A program made the position numbers and the translations under genes. The notes beneath the pieces were generated by a model, which worked only from the letters and a program-made list of their open reading frames with translations, did not search any database and was not told the DNA's origin. This document shows positions 1 to 5,649 of a stretch of 10,019 bases of DNA, one piece after another; positions within the stretch are counted from its first letter, which is position 1; every line of letters starts with the position of its first letter. Origin of the DNA: Hydrogenophaga sp. (GTDB lineage: Bacteria > Pseudomonadota > Gammaproteobacteria > Burkholderiales > Burkholderiaceae_C); contig JAABRN010000376.1 in the NCBI GenBank assembly GCA_011390855.1, forward strand, positions 1 through 10,019. Reading direction: 5' to 3'.

Positions 1-572
1 CCAACATGGCGGTGGCCTGTCCGTCGGACGAGGCCGAGTGCCGCCAGCTGCTGAGCACGGCGTTTGCCCGCGAACATCCGGTGGCGGTGCGCTACCCGCG
101 AGGAGCCGGTATCGGTGCAGCGCAGCCGGCCGGCCTGGAGCCTTTGCCCTACGGGCGGGGCGAGTGGACGCGCAACGGGCGCGGCGTGGCGATCCTGGCA
201 TTCGGTACCTTGCTGCACCCCGCGCTGGCTGCCGCCGAACGCCTGGGCGCCAGCGTGGCCAACATGCGTTGGGCCAAACCGCTGGACCTGGAGCTGTTGC
301 GCGAACTGGCTCGCTCCCATGGTGCGCTGGTGACGCTGGAAGAGGGCTGCATCCAGGGTGGTGCGGGCTCAGCGGTGCTCGAAGCGCTGCAGGCCGAGGG
401 CTTGAACCTCCCAGTGCTGCAGCTCGGCCTGCCCGACGAGTTTGTCGAGCACGGCGACCCTGCCAAATTGCTGTCCATGCTGGGGCTGGACGCGGGTGGT
501 ATCGAGCGCTCGGTGCGCGGCCGATTCGCCTCGCTGCTGGATGCCGCGCCTGGTCTCAAGGCGGTAGGCTGA
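1..572 (+). CDS. dxs: 1-deoxy-D-xylulose-5-phosphate synthase, C-terminal part (5' end outside window)
   Basis: Dxs condenses pyruvate and glyceraldehyde 3-phosphate to 1-deoxy-D-xylulose 5-phosphate using thiamine diphosphate, the first step of the MEP isoprenoid pathway, in the cytoplasm. The reading frame is open from the left edge, so about the last 190 residues are present, roughly 30% of a usual 620-residue enzyme. Visible family marks are the [15 protein letters not shown] stretch at the start, AVRYPRG (its Arg belongs to the substrate phosphate site in known Dxs), [11 protein letters not shown], the LVTLEEG...GGAGSAV stretch and [17 protein letters not shown] near the end. These match the end of the pyrimidine-binding domain and the whole transketolase C-terminal domain. 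The gene ends in TGA at 570-572. The next gene on the same strand starts 286 bases later. I see no convincing intrinsic terminator directly after the stop. Confidence 0.95.
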   Translation, partial: NMAVACPSDEAECRQLLSTAFAREHPVAVRYPRGAGIGAAQPAGLEPLPYGRGEWTRNGRGVAILAFGTLLHPALAAAERLGASVANMRWAKPLDLELLRELARSHGALVTLEEGCIQGGAGSAVLEALQAEGLNLPVLQLGLPDEFVEHGDPAKLLSMLGLDAGGIERSVRGRFASLLDAAPGLKAVG

Positions 573-645
573 TCGTCCCGTTCGTGAGCGATGGCGGTGC
601 CAACTGTTTTTCGTCCGAACGCTTGCGTGAGAAAATTTCAGGGTG

Positions 646-657
646 AGGTTTAAACCT
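646..657. promoter_or_regulatory. 12-bp perfect palindrome AGGTTTAAACCT
   Basis: AGGTTTAAACCT is its own reverse complement. It lies 74 bases after the dxs stop and is followed by TTTT. As RNA it would leave at most a 6-base A/U loop on a 3-bp stem, so it is a poor terminator. A protein-binding site is more plausible, but no regulator can be named. Confidence 0.3.
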
Positions 658-665
658 TTTCTAGT

Positions 666-693
666 TCCCGGGGCCAGTGTCCCGGGGCCAGTG
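666..693 (+). repeat. Two-copy 14-bp tandem direct repeat
   Basis: TCCCGGGGCCAGTG occurs at 666-679 and again, without a gap or mismatch, at 680-693. It lies in the non-coding gap between dxs and dctP. Each copy holds the palindrome CCCGGG. It could be a pair of direct operator half-sites or a simple recent duplication; the sequence alone does not decide. Confidence 0.5.
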
Positions 694-748
694 ACAAAAC
701 CTTGTGATTCAAAGGGTTTGCGACTCGTTCCCAAGGGAAAACCCGTGC

Positions 749-790
749 CGTTTGGGTGGCCGTGATCCTTACAATGCACGGGCCCAAACG
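749..790 (+). promoter_or_regulatory. Long inverted repeat around a -10-like TACAAT, upstream of dctP
   Basis: CGTTTGGG (749-756) is exactly complementary to CCCAAACG (783-790). Inside it CCGTG (760-764) pairs with CACGG (777-781), giving a 13-bp interrupted stem with loop ATCCTTACAATG. The loop contains TACAAT (770-775), a 5/6 match to the sigma-70 -10 consensus, but no good -35 box sits 16-18 bases upstream. It is either a pair of operator half-sites flanking a promoter or an RNA hairpin in the dctP leader. The symmetry is seen directly; the function is inferred. Confidence 0.4.
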
Positions 791-799
791 CCTTGCCCT

Positions 800-819
800 G
801 CTCACCTTATCCGGTGAGC
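800..819 (+). promoter_or_regulatory. Leader hairpin before dctP
   Basis: GCTCACC (800-806) and GGTGAGC (813-819) form a perfect 7-bp inverted repeat with the 6-base loop TTATCC. It ends 39 bases before the dctP start codon and has no T-run after it, so it is not an intrinsic terminator. If transcription starts near 782 it would form in the 5' untranslated region, where it could protect the mRNA or affect translation. Confidence 0.4.
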
Positions 820-858
820 GAGTCGAGTTAAGAACCCTCAAAATGGAGTAGTAACACT

Positions 859-1989
859 ATGGATCGTCGTTCAATAATCGCCGCCACCGGAGTCGCCGGC
901 GTTGCCGGGCTCTTGGCAGCATGTGGCAAGAAGGAAGAGGCACCGGCGCCAGTTGCTTCGGCACCGGCAGCGCCTGCGGTTGTGACGGGAGAGACCATTC
1001 GCTGGCGCCTGGCATCGAGTTTCCCCAAAGCCCTTGACACCATTTACGGCGCGGCTGAAGTGTTCGCACAAAAAGTCAGCGACATGACGGGCGGCAAGTT
1101 CTCCATCTCGGTGCACCCGGGTGGCGAGTTGATGCCTGCCTTCGGCGTGGTGGATGGCGTGCAACAAGGCACGGTTGAAGCGGCACACACTGCCCCCTAC
1201 TACTTCCATGGCAAGAACGAAACCTTCGCTATCGGTACGGCGATCCCGTTCGGCCTGAACAGCCGCCAGCTCACCGCCTGGTACTACGACGGCAACGGCA
1301 TGACGCTGTTCCGCGAGTTTTATGACCAGTTCAACATCGTGAACTTCCCTGGTGGCAACACCGGTGCCCAGATGGGTGGCTGGTACCGCAAGGAAATCAA
1401 GTCGCCCGCTGACATCAACGGCCTCAAGATGCGCCTCGGCGGTTTTGCTGGCCGGGTGCTGACCCGCATGGGCGGCGTGCCCCAGAACATCCCCGGTGGC
1501 GAGATCTACCAGGCGCTGGAAAAAGGCACCATCGACGCTACTGAATGGGTGGGTCCTTACGACGACGAAAAGCTGGGATTCCAGAAAGTCGCGCAGAACT
1601 ATTACTACCCAGGCTGGTGGGAAGGTGGCGCCCAGCTTGACTTCTACATCAACAAGGCCGCGTTCAACGCCCTGTCCAAGGAATACCAGGCCATCGTGGA
1701 GGCAGCCGCATCACACGCGCACACTTCTATGCAGGCCCGCTACGACGCCCGCAACCCGGCTGCGCTGAAGCGTCTGGTGGCGGGTGGTGCCAAACTGCAG
1801 GCGTTCCCGAAATCGGTGATGGACTTGGCGTTCAAGGAATCCATGGCCTTGTACGGCGAGTTGAACGATACCAACCCGGAGTGGAAAAAAATCTACGCCG
1901 ACTACTCAGCGTTCCGCAAAGACCAAAATCTCTGGTTCCGCTTCACCGAAGCCACGTTCGACCGCTACATGCAGTCGGCCCAGCTGTAA
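859..1989 (+). CDS. dctP: TRAP transporter substrate-binding protein, TakP-like (2-oxo acid type), predicted lipoprotein
   Basis: This is the extracytoplasmic solute receptor of a TRAP transporter; it would bind a small carboxylate in the periplasm and pass it to DctQM. The 376-residue protein resembles the TakP group, which is known to bind pyruvate and other 2-oxo acids. Marks are GGWYRKEIKSP (173-183), GLKMRLGG (188-195) with the Arg192 expected to hold the substrate carboxylate, and EWVGPYDDEKLGF (229-241) followed by YYYPGWWEGG (248-257). The N-terminus has an Arg pair (MDRRSII), a hydrophobic stretch and a lipobox-like LAAC with Cys22, then a flexible Pro/Ala linker to about residue 44. 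This predicts a lipid-anchored receptor, perhaps exported by Tat. A GGAG at 845-848 supports the ATG at 859. A strong terminator follows, so it can be transcribed apart from dctQM. The exact substrate is inferred. Confidence 0.9.
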   Translation: MDRRSIIAATGVAGVAGLLAACGKKEEAPAPVASAPAAPAVVTGETIRWRLASSFPKALDTIYGAAEVFAQKVSDMTGGKFSISVHPGGELMPAFGVVDGVQQGTVEAAHTAPYYFHGKNETFAIGTAIPFGLNSRQLTAWYYDGNGMTLFREFYDQFNIVNFPGGNTGAQMGGWYRKEIKSPADINGLKMRLGGFAGRVLTRMGGVPQNIPGGEIYQALEKGTIDATEWVGPYDDEKLGFQKVAQNYYYPGWWEGGAQLDFYINKAAFNALSKEYQAIVEAAASHAHTSMQARYDARNPAALKRLVAGGAKLQAFPKSVMDLAFKESMALYGELNDTNPEWKKIYADYSAFRKDQNLWFRFTEATFDRYMQSAQL

Positions 1990-2005
1990 TCCATCTGCAG
2001 CTGAA

Positions 2006-2033
2006 AAAAAACCCCGCATTGGCGGGGTTTTTT
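2006..2033 (+). terminator. Intrinsic terminator after dctP
   Basis: CCCCGC (2012-2017), loop ATTG, GCGGGG (2022-2027), then six T (2028-2033). An A-run before the stem (2004-2011) can pair with the T-run, lengthening the stem to 12 bp. It starts about 16 bases after the dctP stop and stands between dctP and dctQM, so readthrough or a separate promoter is needed for the permease genes. Confidence 0.92.
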
Positions 2034-2093
2034 ACGAGGTTTCTGTTTCAATTCGGCGTTCGCTTTTTCTCTTTGTCAGCGTTTTCGTTTCAC

Positions 2094-2109
2094 TGTATCG
2101 AGCGATACA
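2094..2109. promoter_or_regulatory. Perfect 16-bp operator-like palindrome upstream of dctQ
   Basis: TGTATCG (2094-2100), AG, CGATACA (2103-2109) is a perfect 7-bp inverted repeat with a 2-base centre, ending 58 bases before the dctQ ATG. A TTGTCA (2073-2078, 5/6 match to a -35 box) lies upstream; 17 bases further on is TATCGA, a weak -10 that would fall inside the palindrome. This arrangement suits a repressor site over a promoter for dctQM. The palindrome is certain, the promoter weak, and the regulator unknown. Confidence 0.45.
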
Positions 2110-2114
2110 CCGCC

Positions 2115-2133
2115 GCAAAACGGTCCGGTTTGC
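2115..2133. repeat. Imperfect inverted repeat in the dctQ leader
   Basis: GCAAAACGG and CCGGTTTGC are complementary at 8 of 9 positions around a single central T (2124). It sits just downstream of the 16-bp palindrome, between it and the dctQ ribosome binding site. It may be a second operator or a small leader hairpin; the signal is weak. Confidence 0.25.
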
Positions 2134-2167
2134 CACTCGCTACCGCTCCCAACCCCGGGGACCTTTC

Positions 2168-2770
2168 ATGTCGCTACTTTTACGCCTTTCCCGTCTGATC
2201 GACGGCTTCAGCGGCCTCGTTGGCAAACTGGCCATGTGGCTAATTCTGGCCACCACCCTGATCAGCGCCGGCAACGCCATCATCCGCAAGACCGTGGGCA
2301 CCAGCTCCAACGCCTGGCTGGAAATCCAGTGGTACCTGTTCGCTGCGGTGTTCCTGCTGGGAGCGGGCTACGCGTTCATGAAAAACGCCCACGTGCGCAT
2401 CGACTTCATTTCCAGCAAGTTCAGCGACCGCACCCGCAACTGGATCGACATCGGCGGCATCCTCATTTTTCTGTTCCCGCTGTGCTACATGATGGCCACA
2501 CTCTCCTGGCCAGTGCTGGCCCAGGCCTATGCGTCGGGTGAGGTGTCGACCAATGCCGGCGGCCTGATCCGCTGGCCGGTTTATGCGCTGATTCCGCTGG
2601 GGTTTGCGCTGCTCATGTTGCAGGGCGTGTCGGAGCTGATCAAGCGCGCCGCCTTCCTCACCGGCGACGGTCCCGATGCGCTGAGCCACACCGGCCCGAG
2701 TGAAACCGAGTTGCTGGCCGAAGAAATCGCGGCCCAGGAAAAAGCCCGCAAGGCCGGAGCCAAATCATGA
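2168..2770 (+). CDS. dctQ: TRAP transporter small permease subunit
   Basis: DctQ is the small inner-membrane subunit of a TRAP transporter; it pairs with DctM and helps dock the binding protein. The 200-residue protein has four hydrophobic segments at about 16-37, 53-71, 92-113 and 136-156. The family marks WLEIQWYLFAAVFLLGAGYAF (positions 50-70) and KNAHVRIDF (72-80) are clear. The last 30 residues are charged and likely cytoplasmic, ending in a Glu/Lys/Ala-rich helix. The ATG at 2168 is preceded by GGGGA at 2157-2161. The stop TGA shares bases with the dctM ATG (ATGA), which suggests translational coupling. It is separated from dctP by a terminator and a 178-base gap, so it probably has its own promoter. 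Confidence 0.93.
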   Translation: MSLLLRLSRLIDGFSGLVGKLAMWLILATTLISAGNAIIRKTVGTSSNAWLEIQWYLFAAVFLLGAGYAFMKNAHVRIDFISSKFSDRTRNWIDIGGILIFLFPLCYMMATLSWPVLAQAYASGEVSTNAGGLIRWPVYALIPLGFALLMLQGVSELIKRAAFLTGDGPDALSHTGPSETELLAEEIAAQEKARKAGAKS

Positions 2771-4578
2771 TGGACTTGCTGATCAACAACTTTGTCCCGG
2801 TGATGTTCGCCGGTCTGCTGATCTTTCTGCTGGCGGGTTTTCCGGTGGCGTTTTCGCTGTCGGCGACGGGTCTGTTCTTCGGCTTCATCGGTATGGAGCT
2901 CGGCCTTTTCCCGTCCAACCTGTTCCAGGCGCTGCCGCTGCGGGTGATCGGCATCATGCAGAACGACACGCTGCTGGCGATCCCGTTCTTCACGCTCATG
3001 GGCATCATCCTGGAGCGCAGCCGCATGGCCGAGGATTTGCTGGAAACGGTGGGCCAGGTGTTTGGTCCGCTGCGTGGTGGCGTGGGCATTGCCGTGGTGC
3101 TGGTGGGTGCGCTGCTGGCGGCGACCACCGGCGTCGTGGCGGCATCGGTGATCTCCATGGGTCTGATCGCCATGCCCATCATGCTGCGTTACGGCTACAA
3201 CCGCACCATTGCCACCGGGACCATCACGGCCTCGGGCACGCTGGCGCAGGCGCTGCCGCCTTCGCTGGTGCTGATCGTGCTGGCCGACCAGCTCGGCCGC
3301 TCGGTGGGCGACATGTACGCGGGTGCCTTGCTGCCTGGCCTGATGCTGGTCAGTCTGTACCTGCTGTTCGTGGTCGTGGTCGCGTTCGTCAAACCCAAGT
3401 GGGTGCCGGCGCTGCCGCCCGAGGCGCGCATCTATTCCGAGCCCAATGGAGCCAGTGGTCACCGCTCGCTGCTGGTCTTGCTGCTGTTCTGTGGCGCGGT
3501 GGCTTTCGGCTGGTCGCGCATCCACGAATCGGTCATGAACCCGTGGCTGGGCCGCGACATGCCGGCTGCTCGGGACGAGATCTTCATCCTTTCGACCACC
3601 ATCGGTTCGTTCCTCGCACTCGGTCTGGCGCTGGCCAACAAGCTGCTGGGGCTGGGGCTGCTGTCGCGCCTCACTGAGCGCGTGACCTTTGTGCTGATCC
3701 CGCCGCTGGTGCTGATTTTCCTGGTGCTGGGCACGATTTTCCTGGGCATCGCGACACCCACCGAAGGCGGCGCCATGGGTGCGCTGGGCGCGCTGCTGAT
3801 GGCCGCAGGCCGTCGCACATTGTCCTTCGAGCTGCTCAAGCAGGCGCTGGAGAACAGCACCAAGCTGTCCATCTTCGTGATGTTCATCCTGATTGGCTCA
3901 ACCGTTTTCAGCTTCACATTCAACGCGGCGGATGGCCACATCTGGGTCGAGCACCTGTTCGACAAACTGCCCGGCGGCCAGCTCGGTTTCCTGCTGTTCG
4001 TGAACTTGCTGGTGTTCATCCTGGGCATGTTCATCGACTTCTTCGAAATTGCGTTCATTGTCGTGCCACTGCTCGCGCCGGTGGCCACCAAGCTGGACAT
4101 CAACCTGATCTGGTTCGGCATCATCTTGGCGATGAACCTGCAAACCTCGTTCCTCACACCGCCGTTTGGTTTTGCGCTGTTCTACCTGCGCAGCGTGGCC
4201 GCGCGCAGCGACTACGACGACGTGGTGACCGGCGAGCGCATCAAGGCGGTGACCACGGGGCAGATCTACAAGGGCTCCATCGCCTTCATCTTCTTGCAAA
4301 TCATCATGGTGACCGTGATCGTGCTCAACCCAGGCATCGTGACAGGCAACATCGACAAGCCGGTGGTGGTGGACGAGAACGCGATCGACAACATGCTGGA
4401 AAACATGCCCGGACAGGACTACACCACGCCCAAAGTGGGTGACATCCCGCCGCCACGCGTGCCTTTGGGCGAGACACCGTCCGCCGACCCTGTCATGCCT
4501 GCCCCCGATGCTGGCGATGACAAGGAGGCACAGGACGCACTCAAAGCGCTGGAAGACGCGATGAAGCCGACGAAGTGA
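2767..4578 (+). CDS. dctM: TRAP transporter large permease subunit, with C-terminal extension
   Basis: DctM is the sodium-coupled transport subunit of a TRAP system in the inner membrane. The 603-residue protein is nearly all hydrophobic up to residue 521. Family marks are [15 protein letters not shown] (71-85), [19 protein letters not shown] (152-170), [18 protein letters not shown] (327-344), and [18 protein letters not shown] (458-475). Usual DctM proteins are about 425-450 residues. The extra length here lies in a middle region (about 210-300) with added hydrophobic segments, and in a soluble, Pro- and Asp/Glu-rich tail (522-603) ending in [14 protein letters not shown]. Long DctM forms are common with TakP-type receptors, which agrees with dctP. 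The ATG overlaps the dctQ stop by 4 bases; a second ATG follows immediately at 2770. The dctM stop (4576-4578) lies within 15 bases of the dut start. Confidence 0.93.
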   Translation: MMDLLINNFVPVMFAGLLIFLLAGFPVAFSLSATGLFFGFIGMELGLFPSNLFQALPLRVIGIMQNDTLLAIPFFTLMGIILERSRMAEDLLETVGQVFGPLRGGVGIAVVLVGALLAATTGVVAASVISMGLIAMPIMLRYGYNRTIATGTITASGTLAQALPPSLVLIVLADQLGRSVGDMYAGALLPGLMLVSLYLLFVVVVAFVKPKWVPALPPEARIYSEPNGASGHRSLLVLLLFCGAVAFGWSRIHESVMNPWLGRDMPAARDEIFILSTTIGSFLALGLALANKLLGLGLLSRLTERVTFVLIPPLVLIFLVLGTIFLGIATPTEGGAMGALGALLMAAGRRTLSFELLKQALENSTKLSIFVMFILIGSTVFSFTFNAADGHIWVEHLFDKLPGGQLGFLLFVNLLVFILGMFIDFFEIAFIVVPLLAPVATKLDINLIWFGIILAMNLQTSFLTPPFGFALFYLRSVAARSDYDDVVTGERIKAVTTGQIYKGSIAFIFLQIIMVTVIVLNPGIVTGNIDKPVVVDENAIDNMLENMPGQDYTTPKVGDIPPPRVPLGETPSADPVMPAPDAGDDKEAQDALKALEDAMKPTK

Positions 4579-4592
4579 GCCCGGTGACCACG

Positions 4593-5042
4593 ATGTTGAT
4601 CGAAGTCAAGGTGCTGGATCCGCGGTTGGCGGACCAGCTCCCGGCCTACGCCACGCCCGGCAGCGCCGGGCTGGACCTGCGAGCCTGCCTGGATGCGCCA
4701 CTGACCTTGGCGGCCAACGCCTGGCAGCTGGTGCCCACTGGCCTGGCCATGCACCTGGCCGACCCGGGCTACGCCGCGCTGATTCTGCCGCGCTCAGGCC
4801 TGGGACACAAGCACGGCATCGTGCTGGGCAACCTGGTCGGTCTGATCGACAGTGATTACCAGGGCCAGCTCATGGTGAGCGCCTGGAACCGCAGCGATGT
4901 GCCGTTCTCCATCGAGCCCATGGAGCGCCTGGCGCAGCTGGTCATCGTGCCGGTGGTGCAGGCGCAGTTCCGAGTGGTCACCGACTTCGAGGCGACCAGC
5001 GAACGCGGCGCGGGAGGTTATGGGTCGACTGGCCGCGGCTGA
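4593..5042 (+). CDS. dut: Deoxyuridine 5'-triphosphate nucleotidohydrolase (dUTPase)
   Basis: Dut hydrolyses dUTP to dUMP and pyrophosphate, keeping uracil out of DNA and supplying dUMP for dTMP synthesis. It acts as a homotrimer in the cytoplasm. From ATG 4593 the protein has 149 residues, the usual size, and begins [12 protein letters not shown] like E. coli Dut. All five trimeric dUTPase motifs are present: [10 protein letters not shown] (22-31), [10 protein letters not shown] (66-75), GLIDSDYQG (83-91) with catalytic Asp86, [11 protein letters not shown] (111-121), and the C-terminal [12 protein letters not shown] (138-149) that closes over the nucleotide. A GGTGA at 4583-4587 supports this start. 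An in-frame GTG at 4575 would overlap the dctM stop (GTGA) and add six residues; it cannot be excluded. Either way dut is tightly linked to dctM and probably co-transcribed with it. Confidence 0.96.
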   Translation: MLIEVKVLDPRLADQLPAYATPGSAGLDLRACLDAPLTLAANAWQLVPTGLAMHLADPGYAALILPRSGLGHKHGIVLGNLVGLIDSDYQGQLMVSAWNRSDVPFSIEPMERLAQLVIVPVVQAQFRVVTDFEATSERGAGGYGSTGRG

Positions 5043-5061
5043 GCGGTCAGCGCATCCGATC

Positions 5062-5087
5062 AGGCCGCCGTGTGCGGCCTTTTCTTC
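5062..5087 (+). terminator. Intrinsic terminator after dut
   Basis: AGGCCGC (5062-5068), loop CGTGT, GCGGCCT (5074-5080), followed by a T-rich run TTTTCTTCT. It begins 20 bases after the dut stop and lies between dut and the convergent isomerase gene ending at 5102. It closes the dctQM-dut unit. Confidence 0.85.
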
Positions 5088-5101
5088 TGATGCGGGAGTG
5101 T

Positions 5102-5635
5102 TCAGTGCAGTGTGGGCCGGGTGTCGGTGTCGTCAGGCAAGCTGGTCACCTCGGTGCGGAAAAAGCCAGTGCCCAGCGTGCCGCGGCCGATCTCCTCCAG
5201 CGTGGCGTCGCGCACCGCGTGCACCTTCAGGCTGATGCGCAGGGCGATGCCGGCCAACGGGTGGTTGCCATCCATCACCACGTGGTCCGGGTAGATGTCG
5301 CTCACAAAGTACAGACGGTCTTTGGGTGCGGCGGCGTTGCAACCAGCGGGCAGACCTTCGAAGCCCATGCCAGCTTCCAGCTCGCCCGGAAACAGGTGGC
5401 GCGGCTCCAGAAACAGCAACGTGTCGTCGTAGTCGCCAAATGCCTGCTCAGGTTCGAGCTGCAGCTGAACCGCTTCGCCCGCGCTGCGGCCAATGAGCGC
5501 TTGCTCCAGTCCATCCAGCAAATCGCTGCCGCCAACGAGAAACTCCACCGGCTCTTCCAGCACGTCGAGCGTCTCGCCCAGGGTGTCTTTGAGTGTCCAG
5601 CTAAGGGACACCACACATTGTTCGCTGATTTTCAT
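5102..5635 (-). CDS. FKBP-type peptidyl-prolyl cis-trans isomerase, SlyD/SlpA-like
   Basis: A cytoplasmic folding helper that would isomerise Xaa-Pro bonds and chaperone unfolded chains through an insert-in-flap domain. From ATG 5635 the protein is 177 residues. The split FKBP domain is visible as CVVSLSWTLKD...GETLD (7-24), GGSDLLDGLEQALIGRSAGE (35-54), LEPEQAFGDYD (60-70), and after the insert, DHVVMDGNHPLAGIAL (117-132), the typical SlyD/SlpA signature. The His/Cys-rich metal-binding tail of E. coli SlyD is absent; the C-terminus (150-177) ends in DDTDTRPTLH. The protein mixes traits of SlyD and SlpA/FkpB, so I give no symbol. An upstream in-frame start at 5665 would add ten residues unlike the family and overlap the divergent gene, so I prefer 5635. 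No good Shine-Dalgarno precedes it. Confidence 0.9.
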   Translation of the reverse strand: MKISEQCVVSLSWTLKDTLGETLDVLEEPVEFLVGGSDLLDGLEQALIGRSAGEAVQLQLEPEQAFGDYDDTLLFLEPRHLFPGELEAGMGFEGLPAGCNAAAPKDRLYFVSDIYPDHVVMDGNHPLAGIALRISLKVHAVRDATLEEIGRGTLGTGFFRTEVTSLPDDTDTRPTLH

Positions 5636-5637
5636 CC

Positions 5638-5647
5638 GACAATTGTC
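5638..5647. promoter_or_regulatory. 10-bp palindrome centred between two divergent start codons; possible symmetric promoter
   Basis: GACAATTGTC is a perfect palindrome. The isomerase start (CAT, 5633-5635) and the oxygenase start (ATG, 5650-5652) lie at equal distance, two bases beyond each end. Each strand reads GACAAT (4/6 match to -10 TATAAT) ending 6 bases before its ATG, a spacing that would give leaderless mRNAs in both directions. Neither gene has a clear ribosome binding site. I see no good -35 box for either direction, so a regulator site or another promoter inside the coding regions remains possible. Confidence 0.35.
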
Positions 5648-5649
5648 CC

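Noticed and set aside
754..775. GGTGGCCG...TTACA considered as a sigma-54 promoter for dctP
   Set aside because: The -24 half is degenerate and no GC occurs at -12, so the match is not credible.
2581..3525. Long open frame on the - strand opposite dctQ and dctM (314 codons)
   Set aside because: Translation is rich in His, Arg and Gln with no recognisable domain, typical of antisense shadows in GC-rich genes; dctM is clearly coding.
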